The position numbers and the translations under genes are program-made. Shown one piece after another: positions 47,267 to 58,662 of a stretch of DNA of 64,000 nt; positions within the stretch are counted from its first letter, which is position 1, and each line of letters opens with the position of its first letter. Source of the DNA: Lactuca virosa (taxonomy: Eukaryota > Streptophyta > Magnoliopsida > Asterales > Asteraceae); contig CAKMRJ010005634.1 in assembly GCA_928212115.1 (NCBI GenBank), forward strand, positions 121,798,324 through 121,862,323, given 5' to 3'. The notes under the pieces are model-generated. The model did not search any database. It was not told the DNA's origin and was given only the letters and a program-made list of their open reading frames with translations.

Positions 47267-47452
47267 TAAAACTACACCCACAGACTTACAACAATTCCCA
47301 CACTATCTGCTAACCTTGTGAATGCTACGGCTACACCCGCGGACTTACAACACTTCCTACACTATTTGCTAACCTTGTGAATGCTACGACTACAACCGCA
47401 GACTTACAACACTTCCCACACTATATGCTAACCTTGTGAATGCTACGAATAC
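47267..47452. repeat. 59-bp tandem array, right part
   Basis: About three more copies of the 59-bp unit follow the 3' LTR of element 1 and stop at the left end of element 3. Element 3 therefore also landed in the array. Confidence 0.9.
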
Positions 47453-49733
47453 TATCACACCCCCAAACCAAGGATGACGGAAACGTCCGGGGGGTGGAGG
47501 ACTTCATGTATAGTATCACAACAACGAATATAATAGTGCTCAAAGTAAATACAACCATCAAAAATATAATTGAAAAGGTTACACCATGGAATAAGTTTAC
47601 ATGTTTCAAAATCAATTATATTATGATGACAAAATGAACTGTTTGACGATTTATCGTCCCATCCTCAAAATGCTGTTGGTTTTCCTGTTTCACTGATTTC
47701 CTGAGAATACAAGTAGTTTTGAAAAAGTGTCAACAATTAAGTTGGTGAGTTCATAAGAGTTTTGTTTGAGAAAGAACTCGTTTTCCTTGAAAAAGCGACA
47801 GAGTATGTTTCCAGAAAATCCAATATTTTCTTTATTAAGTGTGAAATGAATGCTTCTATGTTATACGATAATGTACCCTAGAAGGACCCATAGATTCCCT
47901 CTATAATCGCCCAACATATATAAGTTATATAAAATTTAAGTTAAATAAACCGTTGGATATAATGGGTTTGCCCTAGGTCCACAACCAAACAAGGAACATG
48001 AGATAAGGCGGGCCCACCAATTCTAAGTCGATTGTGACTAGATTCTTATATAACCCTAGCATATACACTTAGCGATTATAGCTGAAGTCTAACAATTCTA
48101 GATGAAATGAAGTTTAACAGAAATATGTTTCCAAAGAAAATCCAATATTTTCCTTATAAAAGTTATGTAGCCTTAGATGTCCAGACCGAAATATACAAGT
48201 ATTTTTCCATACTTAAAGTAATTCATGTGAGTTAAATTGACATAACTCGCTAATTTAAAAGTAAAACCCGTAAATCTTATGATTTGTTAATACCACATGT
48301 GAGCTATTATAACCATGCTAAGACTCAGACGGCCTCATAATACGACGTTCTTCAGGCGTCGCAAGTTAAATGACACTTGTCACCTCAGACCTGCCGGTCT
48401 AGCTGTTGCATGCAGCTCAGGTGCGGGCTTGTCAGACCCAATATAGATCTATACACAACTATCACGCTCTCCCTACAAGAGACTCTGGTTACAATTTACA
48501 GGACTTTTGACTTTGTTACTATGAAGGTAACACGAAGCGAATGTCTCACAAATTTATTCATTAACAGATTTACGTGAACTGAACTGAAAACCTTTGGTAA
48601 ATGAGTTTGAAATGTAAATGATACATAAACTATACCTATTATAGTTTATCCAAAACGTTTGTAATGTAAAAGAACCCCTTTTATGAAAATACATTAGTGC
48701 TATGAGTCCATAAACTATTACTATTATGTAGTATATGAAAAACCCATTTGTTTTGAGAGTAAAACCTTTCTCATGTAGTAAAAATCCATAAACTATGCTT
48801 ATTATAGCTTATTATATGTGTTCGAAATGAATGAAGAATCCTTATCATGAATGACTAAATTTCAGTTTATGATGATAAACTAACAAGAAAATACATTCAA
48901 TATTTAGAACTTACTGTTATACACTTTGCTCAACATAATACAAAGTGTTATGAAGTTATAAGTTGTTAACTAGTTTTTAACCGTTCTGCGCTATTTTAGA
49001 AAAATCATAGAAAAATCATACGAAGTTGAAAACTACATCCGTAAGTTCTGAGAGTTCACAAAATGTGTCTAGTTTATTCATCATTTTTATTGTGATTTTT
49101 AGAAGTCTTTAACTTGTGTTAAATTGTTCATATTCACAGACTGGTCCGAATTCGTTTCTGAAATGGTATGTAGTTTTGTAAAAATCACCATAAATCGTAG
49201 ACAAATCGTATGGAGATGTGCAAGTAGTCATTTTAAAGGTATGAACCTGAATTATTTTCATATTAAACAGTTTTGAAAGATATTAAGTTTAAGATAGTCA
49301 AAATAGTCCGTGAATAAGACTCAACTTTTCTGATGAAAGCTGTTGTTTGAGTTTAGTTAAGTTTTTGGTGTTTTAACTTGTATTCCCCCCCCTAAAACTT
49401 GAAGAAAACATGAAAATGTAGGGGTATGAACTCACCTTGAGTGATTTCAGTAGATGGATGATGAAGAAAAGAAGTGTTCAACTCAAGAACACTTAGAAGA
49501 TTGCTTGAAGATTCGAAGTTCTAACACAAAGATGATAAAGTTTGTGTAAGAAACCTATGATTTAAGTAGAAAGGAGTGAAATAATCATATGGAGGATGAT
49601 AATACTTACCAAAAGTAGAAGAAAAGCTTGGAGAATAACCTTGAATCTCGAAATTTAGAGAGAGAAAGTGAGAGAGAATGAAGTTTGTTCTTTGGTGGAA
49701 AATGAGAGAAAATAGAGGAGAGAGGAGAGTTTT
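47453..49733 (-). repeat. Element 3 3' LTR, part A (distal half)
   Basis: Matches the right end of Tekay-like LTRs: CAAGGATGACGGAAACGTCC at 47467, the GATCTATACACA block at 48445, C-run and AGGGGTATGAACTCACC near 49385-49440. It is interrupted at 49734 by element 2 and continues at 58663. Confidence 0.88.
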
Positions 49734-52138
49734 TGTCACACCCCGAAACCGATGGCGGAAACGTTCCGGGGTGGAGGACGTTATGTGTAGTATCACAACA
49801 GTTATATCATAGTAAGCGAAGTAAACACAACCATTACATTATAATAAGAATATTTACATTATTTAAAAACATGGTTTATACATAACATATATAACAAAAG
49901 TAAAAGACGTGACTCCAAAATGCTCCGTCTTCTCCAAAAGTTGGCAAGAGTACCTGTCTATTATTAACCTGAGAATACAAGTAGTTTTAAAATATCAGCA
50001 TAAAGCTGGTGAGTTCATAAGCGTTTAATTCTCGTGAAAGAAATGTTTCTTTGATCCTTTTGAAAAGTGTTTCCCAAGAAAATCCTATATTTTCTTATGA
50101 AAGAGGTTTGATTATCCATTCGTTATGGGCTTAACAGCCTGTTTATGTGAGGTTGAGTTATCCTAGGAAAATCCTATATTTTCCTAAAAAGTTGATAGCT
50201 GGTTATCTGGTCTGGAATGAGGTGTACAAGTATCTACCATACTTGTATCGTTAGATGTAGTTTCCTTGAAAAACCCTGTTTACTCTCAGTGAGAGGTAAT
50301 AGCCTTATTACATAAATAAAACTAATAAATAAGTAGTGAACTAAATCCTAAGGGTATTACTAATGCCCTCTAGTAATCAAATCAGTTATTACTTTGAGGT
50401 TAGTTCACTTGTTTCATTATTACAAAAGTAAATTTTCGCTACCTAAGTTGTGAGTGTCATAACCGTACTTAGACTGGATAAGGCACGTAACGGGGCCAAT
50501 ATCTTTTTATGACCTTGTCACCTCTGAACCTAACGGTCCCACTGTATCTAGCAGCGAAGGTGCGGGATAGTCAGTCCCATATAGATCTATACACAATAGT
50601 CATGCTCTCCCTCCAAGAGATTCTGGTTACAAGGGTTAGTCCTACACTCTCGTATCCGGTAGAGTGTTACCAAGGACGTGTCTCAAAACTTAGCCTAACA
50701 AATTTACAAGTAATAATACTTAAATTCCTGTTTATGTTTTGTATGAATCCTTTGCAAAATATCACATTTTATGACAAGATTCACAAGTTCCTTGCTTTAG
50801 TTTTGAAAACTGTTTCTACGAGTTGATTTCTTAATCGTTTGGTAAAACTGTTTTCTGTGTTAAAAGCATACTGAACATATAATTATTTTAAACAAAATAA
50901 TATACTTGAGCACAAGTTTCCTTGTACTTTTGCTTGTATTCCCCCCCCCCCTGAAAACATGAAAAACTTGGAAAAAATGTAGGGGTATGAACTCACTGTT
51001 TGACGTGGGATTCGAGTGTAAGTTGCTAGGAATTGCTGAGTGTCAAATAAAGCCCCGAACACAAACGGATCCTATTTAGCATGTAAAAGTACATATATAC
51101 ATTAGGTGAGGGCATAACACTATTTGTTATGGAAGGAAACCATCTTAGGGACTAGGAAACACTTAAAACTAAGTGTTAGAATCACATGTGTTTGAAGAGG
51201 GGAGTTTGCGGCCGTAATCAGGAGTTTACGGTCCATGGGTTTACAGTCCAGGTGTTTACGGTCCCTGGGTTTACGGTTCAGGTGTTTACGGTCCCTGGGT
51301 TTACGGTCCAGGTGTTTACGGCCGTAAACACTTGGCGAAAAGTGCGATTTTCGATGTTTCAAGGTCCTTTCTAGCCTTCTGGAAGTGTTCTAAGCCTCGT
51401 TTCTAAGCTTAGGAGGGTGTTGTGGAAACTTTGCACCCTATAAATAGAGTTTACGGTCAAGGGAGATTGCCTTGACCGTAAACACCCTTCTGGTCATGAT
51501 TTCTAGATGTTTAACAAGTGATTCTTGTATCCAACAAGCTAGGGGTAGTGTACTTACGTAGTAGAAGCTTGAAATGAGGTTTTTAGCCACCAAGAACTAG
51601 TGTGTGTTCTTGGTGAGAGAGAAAATCTAGAAAAAGATGAGATTCATGAGATAGGAACATGGATTTACCACTAGAAATGGATTTGAAACAACATTTAAGG
51701 TGGAAAAACACTTACTTCTTGAAGATCTAGAGCAATTTCGAAGTTTGTAGAAAGAGAAAGAGAGAGAGTAGAGAGAAAGCTTTTGGAGTGTGAAAAGTGA
51801 GAAATGAAGGCCACTCATCCCTTATATAGGGGTGAGTTTACGGCCAAGGGGGTAGGGTGGAGGGTTTACGACCGTAAATAGGGTTTACGGTCGTAAACAG
51901 AGTTTATGGCCGTAAGCTATGTTTGCGGCCGTGAACTCATCTCGAAGGGTCGTTCGGTCCGGATGCTATGCGTTGACTTGGAAAAACTCATTTTTGGACC
52001 CAAACTTGGATTGTACTAAGGTTAGAATATTCCGTTAGACCAAAATAGTGCTAACATGAACGGAATTAAATAAATAAAAATCTAAATTTTATTAACGGAA
52101 ACTAGGTAAGGATAACGGAAAAGTTTCGGGTTGTCACA
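49734..52138 (-). repeat. 3' LTR of element 2 (2405 bp)
   Basis: TGTCACACCCCGAAACC...GGGTTGTCACA on the plus strand. It contains a C10 run at about 50941-50950, GTTTACGGTCC(C/A) repeats (51190-51330) and a TTTACGGCCGTAAA palindrome at 51315. It carries about 35 bp (around 50195-50235) that are absent from the other LTR. Confidence 0.93.
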
Positions 52139-52191
52139 TCATCCCCCCGTTAGAGGGAATTTCGTCCCGAAATTCGAACATAGGATACAAA

Positions 52192-52890
52192 TCATGGTTT
52201 AGAAAAGAGATGCGGATACTTCTGTTTCGTCTGATCTTTGCGCTCCCAAGTGAATTCAGGTCCCCGCTTGGCATTCCAGCGAACCTTCACTATCGGGATG
52301 CGACTTTGTTTCGTTCGTTTGATCTCTCTATCCATGACTTCGACTGGTTCTTCCACAAAGTTCAGGTTCTCGTTGATCTCAATCTCGTCGAGAGGAATCG
52401 TAAGGGTTTCGTCAGATACGAATTTCTTAAGATTCGAAACGTGGAAGGCAGGATGAATGTTGTTAAGTTCTTGCGGTAAATGAAGTTTGTAGGCTACGGG
52501 ACCGATCCTAGCGAGGATCTTGAAGAGTCCTATGTATCTTGGATTTAGCTTTCCACGCTTTCCGAAGCGTATCATGCCTTTCCTGGGCGAGACCTTCAAC
52601 AGAACACGGTCTCCAACCTGGAACTCCAAGGGTTTTCGTCGTTTATCGGCGTAGCTCTTTTGTCTATCTCGTGAGGCCTTAAGTCGTTCTCGGATTTGTA
52701 CGATCTTTTCTGCGGTTTCGCGGATGATTTCTGGGCCAGTGAGAGTGCTGTCAGGGACTTGCCCCTTGGCTAGCTGCGTGTCGCCTACCTCAGCCCAGCA
52801 CAGAGGGGATCTGCACTTGCGGCCATAGAGAGCTTTGAACGGCGCAGCCTTGATGCTAGATAGGTCGTCGTTCGTTGCGAGAAGGTTCAA
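52192..52890 (-). CDS. Integrase C-terminus plus chromodomain frame of element 2 (232 codons, intact)
   Basis: An uninterrupted frame from IKAAPFKALYGRKCRSPLCW through the GRKC/GDTQLAKG region, the integrase C-terminal GDRVLLKVSPRKG motif and NPRYIGLFKILARIG, to the chromodomain core (IPIVKVRWNAKRGPEFTWER). The catalytic D,D,E part is missing. It aligns closely with 43750-44400 of element 1 but has no stops. The chromodomain normally binds modified histone tails and steers integration. Whether this frame is translated is unknown: its first in-frame ATG is at 52890, and the upstream 570 bp is noncoding. Confidence 0.75.
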   Translation of the reverse strand: MNLLATNDDLSSIKAAPFKALYGRKCRSPLCWAEVGDTQLAKGQVPDSTLTGPEIIRETAEKIVQIRERLKASRDRQKSYADKRRKPLEFQVGDRVLLKVSPRKGMIRFGKRGKLNPRYIGLFKILARIGPVAYKLHLPQELNNIHPAFHVSNLKKFVSDETLTIPLDEIEINENLNFVEEPVEVMDREIKRTKQSRIPIVKVRWNAKRGPEFTWERKDQTKQKYPHLFSKP

Positions 52891-53466
52891 CTAAGAGTAT
52901 TTGAGTGTCCATGACGTATTTCCAATTGTACAGATAACCCTCTTAATTTGTCCATGTACTTGTGGGTGGCACCCTTTGTATGAATACTTTCGGGTTCTTC
53001 GAAGAGTGGTGAATTTTTTTGAAGCTCGCATCTAATTTGTCGTTACGAGTGACGAGAGTTTTGCGATAACACGATTTAAGAAAACAGGGTTTGGTATAAC
53101 ATAGACTCAGTCGGACCAAACAAGATGCCCCTAGGTGAATGTCTATTGTGTTTTCTGTGTTTGGCTCAAAGTTAACAGGTACTACTAACACGAGGGTCCT
53201 GATGTTTCGAAGTTATGAACTTTCATGAAATGGTTCTTACTAGATCTCCCTATGATTGTTCGGTGTACGCAAGTCGTGTATAATTACAACTGACCCTGGT
53301 GTATTCACTAAGCTATCATAATTTGCTCATTAGGGCTTTAAACCTTAAAAAGATTTCGTGATTTAATCCGGACGAGAAAGTAATCACAATTATGAACAAT
53401 TTTCAGGGTTTTCGAAAACGTACCAAAATGTGCCAGGGTCCTTAGATGCTTCCTCACTCTTGGAGG

Positions 53467-54201
53467 TTAGGCTCCTCCTGTTTCCTCGTTGTTCTTCTCT
53501 GTTGGGCAATCTCTTTTGAGATGTCCCATTTCGCCACATACGCAGCACACTTGGACTATGCTAGCATCAGTAGTGGAAGTGATGTGTTGGGTTGGGGTCT
53601 GTACGAAACAAGTTTCCTGGCCATCCTTAATCCTTGGACAATTTCTTTTGTAATGTCCGGGTTCGCCACAATTGTAGCAAACTTGGTTCATCCTTACACC
53701 AGAAATCGAGGTGTTTGGCTGTGCAGGTGTCCTGCAGTATCGTGTGGTGTGTCCTTGCCTGTTGCAGTTCTTACATCGAAGTTTACGACACTTTCCTACG
53801 TGGTGGAAGTTGCATTTCTCGCAAATTGGAAGTTTTCCAGCATATTGCCGCACTGGAGTTGGCACTGGTTGGGTGGATGTGGCGGTTGTAGAAGTTATCT
53901 CGAGTTGTCGTTTCTTGGCAAGTTTCTGAGACGACTTGTTCTTCCTCTCGGACCAAAATTTCCGTTTGGCGCTCTTAGGTTTGGGAGCTGGAATGTTCTC
54001 TTGGATAGGCCCTTGTTGATTTCCTGGTGTGTTGTTACAGCTTGAGGTGTGGGAGTCGTTCCCATTCCCATTTAGGTCGTTAGCATTAAGAACAGCTAGA
54101 GCGGCTGCTACGGCTGCTGTAACAGTAGCTTGGAACGTAGTTGAGTCCATCTGGAGGATTGGTGCCTTACTGGTGGATTGGTTCTGTTTCTTCGGAGGCA
54201 T
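53467..54201 (-). CDS. Miniature Gag of element 2 (244 aa): N-terminus plus three zinc knuckles
   Basis: Starts MPPKKQNQSTSKAPILQMDS, continues with an Ala-rich helix (TFQATVTAAVAAALAVLNAN) and an Asn/Ser-rich link, then jumps to KSAKRKFWSERKNKSS, which in element 1 lies after the capsid. Three CCHC knuckles follow: CKNCNRQGHTTRYC, CYNCGEPGHYKRNC and CCVCGEMGHLKRDC, and the frame ends at TEKNNEETGGA. The roughly 160-residue capsid region is absent and the stop replaces the run-on into protease. All knuckle residues are intact, so the product should bind nucleic acid. Element 3 has the same layout and the same end. Confidence 0.85.
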   Translation of the reverse strand: MPPKKQNQSTSKAPILQMDSTTFQATVTAAVAAALAVLNANDLNGNGNDSHTSSCNNTPGNQQGPIQENIPAPKPKSAKRKFWSERKNKSSQKLAKKRQLEITSTTATSTQPVPTPVRQYAGKLPICEKCNFHHVGKCRKLRCKNCNRQGHTTRYCRTPAQPNTSISGVRMNQVCYNCGEPGHYKRNCPRIKDGQETCFVQTPTQHITSTTDASIVQVCCVCGEMGHLKRDCPTEKNNEETGGA

Positions 54202-54399
54202 GATCTGCTATATGTCAAGAAAAGAGTTTGTGAGTAACAATGGTTGCCTCTGGAGGTATCCTAAATGTTTGTCTATGCATTGATATTTCCCGTTTTGCTA
54301 CTGACTCTCTTTAATTCGACCCACGTCCCCATGATGTGGTCTTAGCAAGGATAGAAAAGATTTGAGCACACAAATTTCACATAAAATAATATTAAAAAA

Positions 54400-54910
54400 T
54401 CTTGTTTGCTCAGCCCATCGGGCTGGCGGAGTAACTCTCCCATTCCTTCGGCTCCATATGAGATGAAGGGTTAGCTATAAGAGTAGCTATGGGTATTAAG
54501 TCGATACGGTATTCAACTTGACGCTCGGGAGAAATCCCTGGAATGTCTTTGGGGAAGACATCGAGAAAGTTGCGGACTTCGGAAATTCTCTCGAGGTCTT
54601 TAACTTTTTGCGTCTCATTGACAACACGAGCCAAGAATGCATAACATTCCTTTCGTAGATGCTCCTAGGCTTTGACGCAGGAATTGATACGATGGTTCGA
54701 ACGATCTTATCACTGAAACCAGTGAGGACTCCGTCAAAGGGACGATTGAGACGAATCGCTTTCTCGAAGCAAAGGACATTGGCACGGTGTGAGGCTCATT
54801 CGTCCTATGCCGATTAGGACATTGAAGCTTTTCATGGATACTGATATGAAATCGATTGGGGAAAAGGAATGATTGTCTAAGGTAAGAGCACATCCTATGA
54901 TATATGCTTT
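54400..54910 (-). pseudogene. Protease C-terminus to reverse-transcriptase-start remnant, out of order
   Basis: Minus-strand text LDNHSFPIDFISVSMKSFNV (about 54890-54830), then after frame changes VVNETQKVKDLERISEVRNF, DVFPKDIPGISPERQVEYRI and DLIPIATLIA (about 54630-54460). It matches element 1 at about 41360-41770. It lies 5' of the miniature Gag although protease normally follows Gag, so the interior has been rearranged. It is broken by stops and shifts. Confidence 0.75.
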
Positions 54911-55116
54911 AACTGAAATACGATTGTTGTCATCATAACTAAAACTGAGATTTCATATTTCGGAACTCAGGACCTAACAATAGGTCTAAGTCTTGATATC
55001 AAAGAGAAAATCTAGGCAATATGGAAGACCGAGAGGTTTACGGAAAAGGGCTACTCAGAACATAAACATGAAAGTTATTCCTTAGGCCAGAAAGGAAGAA
55101 CGAGTAGAGTGGTCCT

Positions 55117-55740
55117 CTATTGACGACGGACACTCCTCAAGTGAAACCCTAATTCGGCCAGCTGTCGCTTTACGTCAAGCAGGCGTCCTTCATACTCTGA
55201 CTGGCGGGCTCGAAGCTCTATTACCTCGGCTCGGGTTGTAGCTAACTCTCGCTGCAGAGCTTCGTTGTCCCTCATAGTTCTCCCATGTGCAACTTCAAGA
55301 TTACAAATGTGGTTTGTGTTGGCATCCGAGTCTGCTTCAAGTTCCATAGTTCGCTGAAGGGTTGCCACACCTAGCTTCACATTGCGAGCCACTCGGCGTA
55401 TCAGAATTGGAAGGGCCCTGTCTGTAGGACCTCCTCCATCCAGATTGTAGAAGTTACGGTTACCGTTGTATGGGAGGGGTTGGTCTTGCTCATGGCTCCA
55501 CCTATTCGAGCTCCCGACCCACATGGGCGTTGGACCTTGGAATCCAACTTGAGGGCTAGGATTTGGCACTGAGGTCACTTGGGGTAGGTTCTCGACTTCG
55601 GGTTCCGAGTCAGTCTCTTCAGGAAATGGTTCGACAAAGCCATCGTCCAAACGAATTTCATGGTTTCCTTATGGTTCGATCCATCCCCCATCTCCTTGGT
55701 TGGGAAAGTACGGGTCGCCAGGAAGATGGAATCCAGTCAT
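55117..55740 (-). pseudogene. Extra ORF of element 2 (one in-frame stop), unknown function
   Basis: Starts MTGFHLPGDPYFPN at 55740; a stop lies near 55669-55671; then the frame is open for 177 codons from 55650. Conserved parts compared with element 1 are the GDPYFPN start, ETDSEPEVEN, the VGFQGPTPMWVGS...WSHEQDQPLPYNGNRNFYN block, LPILIRRVARN, and a long C-terminal helix with heptads (ELATTRAEVIELRARQSEYE, RLLDVKRQLAELG). It ends at RRQ just as element 1 ends at SRRL. The predicted protein is about 207 residues: acidic N-terminus and coiled-coil C-terminus. Confidence 0.8.
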
Positions 55741-56263
55741 GCTATCTACGCGAGGTGATGGTAATGGATAGTTAATAGGCATTAAATCTAATAATACTTC
55801 CAATGTATTATAGCTACATGATTGATCCTTGAGGAATGGATCCTTGGGTAAGTTTCTAGTTTGGTCGTTATAACCTCCTAAAATACTCCTATAGTATTTT
55901 AATCTTCATGTTTGGTTCTATAACTTTTCTGGTATCTAGGTAAGTTTTAGGCTTGCTGCAACAACACAGTCACTCCCAAGCACATGTTGGTCATGTCTCG
56001 AATGAATATACTTGATCAGGCTATATTGACCCTAGACATGATTACATAACTGCCCAGGTTTAACCGCGATGTCCAACACTCAAATACTTTTATTTTGTTC
56101 TACTTATGACATGGATTCTGGTACTCGGGTATACTTGTATACTTTGCTATAAAAATACTTATATTTTGGAAAGTATCCTTTTAGTTTAGAGCACTTAGGC
56201 CCCTTAATGTTTATAGTTGCATACCATGTAAGGTTCGGTATACTTAGTTCACTATAAACAATA

Positions 56264-56275
56264 GCTCTGATACCA
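56264..56275 (-). other. Primer binding site of element 2
   Basis: GCTCTGATACCA, the complement of TGGTATCAGAGC, three bases from the LTR edge, as in element 1. Confidence 0.95.
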
Positions 56276-56278
56276 ATC

Positions 56279-58657
56279 TGCCACACCCCGAAACCGATGG
56301 CGGAAACGTTCCGGGGCGGAGGACGTCATGTGTAGTATCACAACAGTTGTATCATAGTAAGCGAAGTAAACACAACCATTACATTATAATAAGAATATTT
56401 ACATTGTTTAAAAACATGGTTTATACATAACAACATATAACAAAAGTAAAAGACGTGACTCCAAAATGTTCCGTCTTCTCCAAAAGTTGGCAGGAGTACC
56501 TGTCAATTATTGCCCTGAGAATACAAGCAGTTTTAAAATATCAGCATAAAGCTGGTGAGTTCATAAGCGTTTAATTCTGGTGAAAGAAATGTTTCTTTGA
56601 TCATTTTGAAAAGTGTTTCCCAAGAAAATCCTATATTTTCTTATGAAAGAGGTTTGATTATCCATTTGTTATGGGCTTAACAGCCTGTTTATGTAAGGTT
56701 GAGTTATCCCAGGAAAATCCTATATTTTCCTAAAATCCTATATCTACCATACTTGTATCGTTAGATGTAGTTTCCTTGAAAAACCTTGTTTACTCTCAGT
56801 GAGAGGTAATAGCCTTATTACATAAATAAAACTAATAAATAAGTAGTGAACTAGATCCTAAGGGTATTACTAATTCCCTCTAGTAATCAAATCAATTATT
56901 ACTTTGAGGTTAGTTCACTTGTTTCATTATTACAAAAGTAAATTTTCGCTACCTAAGTTGTGAGTGTCATAACCGTACTTAGACTGGATAAGGCACGTAA
57001 CGGGGCCAGTATCTTTTTATGACTTTGTCACCTCTGAACCTAACAGTCCCGCTGTAGCTAGCAGCGAAGGTGCGGGATAGTCAGTCCCATATAGATCTAT
57101 ACACAATAGTCATGCTCTCCCTCCAAGAGATTCTGGTTACAAGGGTTAGTCCTACACTCTCGTTTCCGGTGGAGTGTTACCAAGGACGTGTCTCAAAACT
57201 TAGCCTAACAAATTTACAAGTAATAATACTGAAAATCCTGTTTATGTTTTGTATGAATCCTTTGCAAAATATCACATTTTATGACAAGATTCACAAGTTC
57301 CTTGCTTTAGTTTTGAAAACTGTTTCTACGAGTTGATTTCTTAATCGTTTGGTAAAACTGTTTTCTGTGTTAAAAGCATACTGAACATATAATTATTTTA
57401 AACAAAATAATATACTTGAGCACAAGTTTCCTTGTACTTTTGCTTGTATTCCCCTCCTGAAAACATGAAAAACTCGGAAAAAGTGTAGGGGTATGAACTC
57501 ACTGTTTGACGTGGGATTCGAGTGTAAGTTGCTAGGAATTGTTGAGTGTCAAATAAAGCCTCGGACACAAACGGATCCAATTTAGCATGTAAAAGTACAT
57601 ATATACATTAGGTGAGGGCATAACACTATTTGTTATGGAAGGAAACCATCTTAGGGACTAGGAAACACTTAAAACTAAGTGTTAGAATCACATGTGTTTG
57701 AAGAGGGGAGTTTGCGGCCGTAATCAGGAGTTTACGGTCCATGGGTTTACGGTCCAGGTGTTTACGGTCCCTGGGTTTACGGTTCAGGTGTTTACGGTCC
57801 CTGGGTTTACGGTCCAGGTGTTTACGGCCGTAAACACTTGGCGAAAAGTGCGATTTTCGATGTTTCAAGGTCCTTTGTAGCCTTCTGGAAGTGTTCTAAG
57901 CCTCGTTTCTAAGCTTAGGAGGGTGTTGTGGCAACTTTGCACCCTATAAATAGAGTTTACGGTCAAGGGAGATTGCCTTGACCGTAAACACCCTTCTGGT
58001 CACGATTTCTAGATGTTTAACAAGTGATTCTTGTATCCAACAAGCTAGGGGGTAGTGTACTTACGTAGTAGAAGCTTGGAATGAGGTTTTTAGCCACCAA
58101 GAACTAGTGTGTGTTCTTGGTGTTCTTGGTGAGAGAGAAAATCTAGAAAAAGATGAGATTCATAAGATAGGAACATGGATTTACCACTAGAAATGGATTG
58201 GAAACAACATTTAAGGTGGAAAAACACTTACTTCTTGAAGATCTAGAGCAATTTCGAAGTTTGTAGAGAGAGAAAGAGAGAGAGTAGAGAGAGAAATCTT
58301 CTGGAGTGTGAAAAGTGAGAAATGAAGGCTACTCATCCCTTATATAGGGGTGAGTTTACGGCTAAGGGGGGTAGGGTGGAGGGTTTACAGCTGTAAATAG
58401 GGTTTACGGTCGTAAACAGAGTTTACGACCATAAGCTATGTTTGCGGCCGTGAACTCATCTCGAAGGGCCGTTCGGTCCGGATGCTATGCGTTGACTTGG
58501 AAAAACTCATTTTTGGACCCAAACTTGGATTGTACTAAGCTTAGAATATTCCGTTAGACCAAAATAGTGCTAACATGAACGGAATTAAATAAATAAAAAT
58601 CTAAATTTTATTAACGGAAACTAGGTAAGGATAACGGAAAAGTTTCGGGTTGTCATA
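56279..58657 (-). repeat. 5' LTR of element 2 (2379 bp)
   Basis: TGCCACACCCCG...GGTTGTCATA on the plus strand; one base at each end differs from the 3' LTR (TGTCACA). The C run is shorter here (CCCC at 57451) and a GTGTTCTTG duplication is seen near 58110. Confidence 0.93.
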
Positions 58658-58662
58658 GTTTT

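Larger units (their letters stand above)
49734..58657 (-). mobile_element. Element 2: non-autonomous Tekay-like retrotransposon (8.9 kb) nested in element 3
   Basis: 3' LTR 49734-52138, interior 52139-56278, 5' LTR 56279-58657, all in minus orientation. A perfect 5-bp target duplication GTTTT flanks it (49729-49733 and 58658-58662). The interior holds, in 5' to 3' order, primer site, extra ORF, a protease to reverse-transcriptase-start remnant, miniature Gag, a 570-bp noncoding gap, and an integrase C-terminus plus chromodomain frame. There is no reverse transcriptase core, RNase H or integrase catalytic domain, so it must use proteins from other elements. The exact target duplication shows that this copy did insert by retrotransposition. 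Confidence 0.95.

Noticed and set aside
51120..51374. Frames rich in RKPRDRKHL (also 57626-57880)
   Set aside because: They come from the GTTTACGGTCC minisatellite; identical in both LTRs of one element because the LTRs are copies.
53446..54283. Plus-strand frames of 72-199 residues, Cys/Trp-rich
   Set aside because: Antisense to the miniature Gag; the Cys/His knuckles on the minus strand explain the region.
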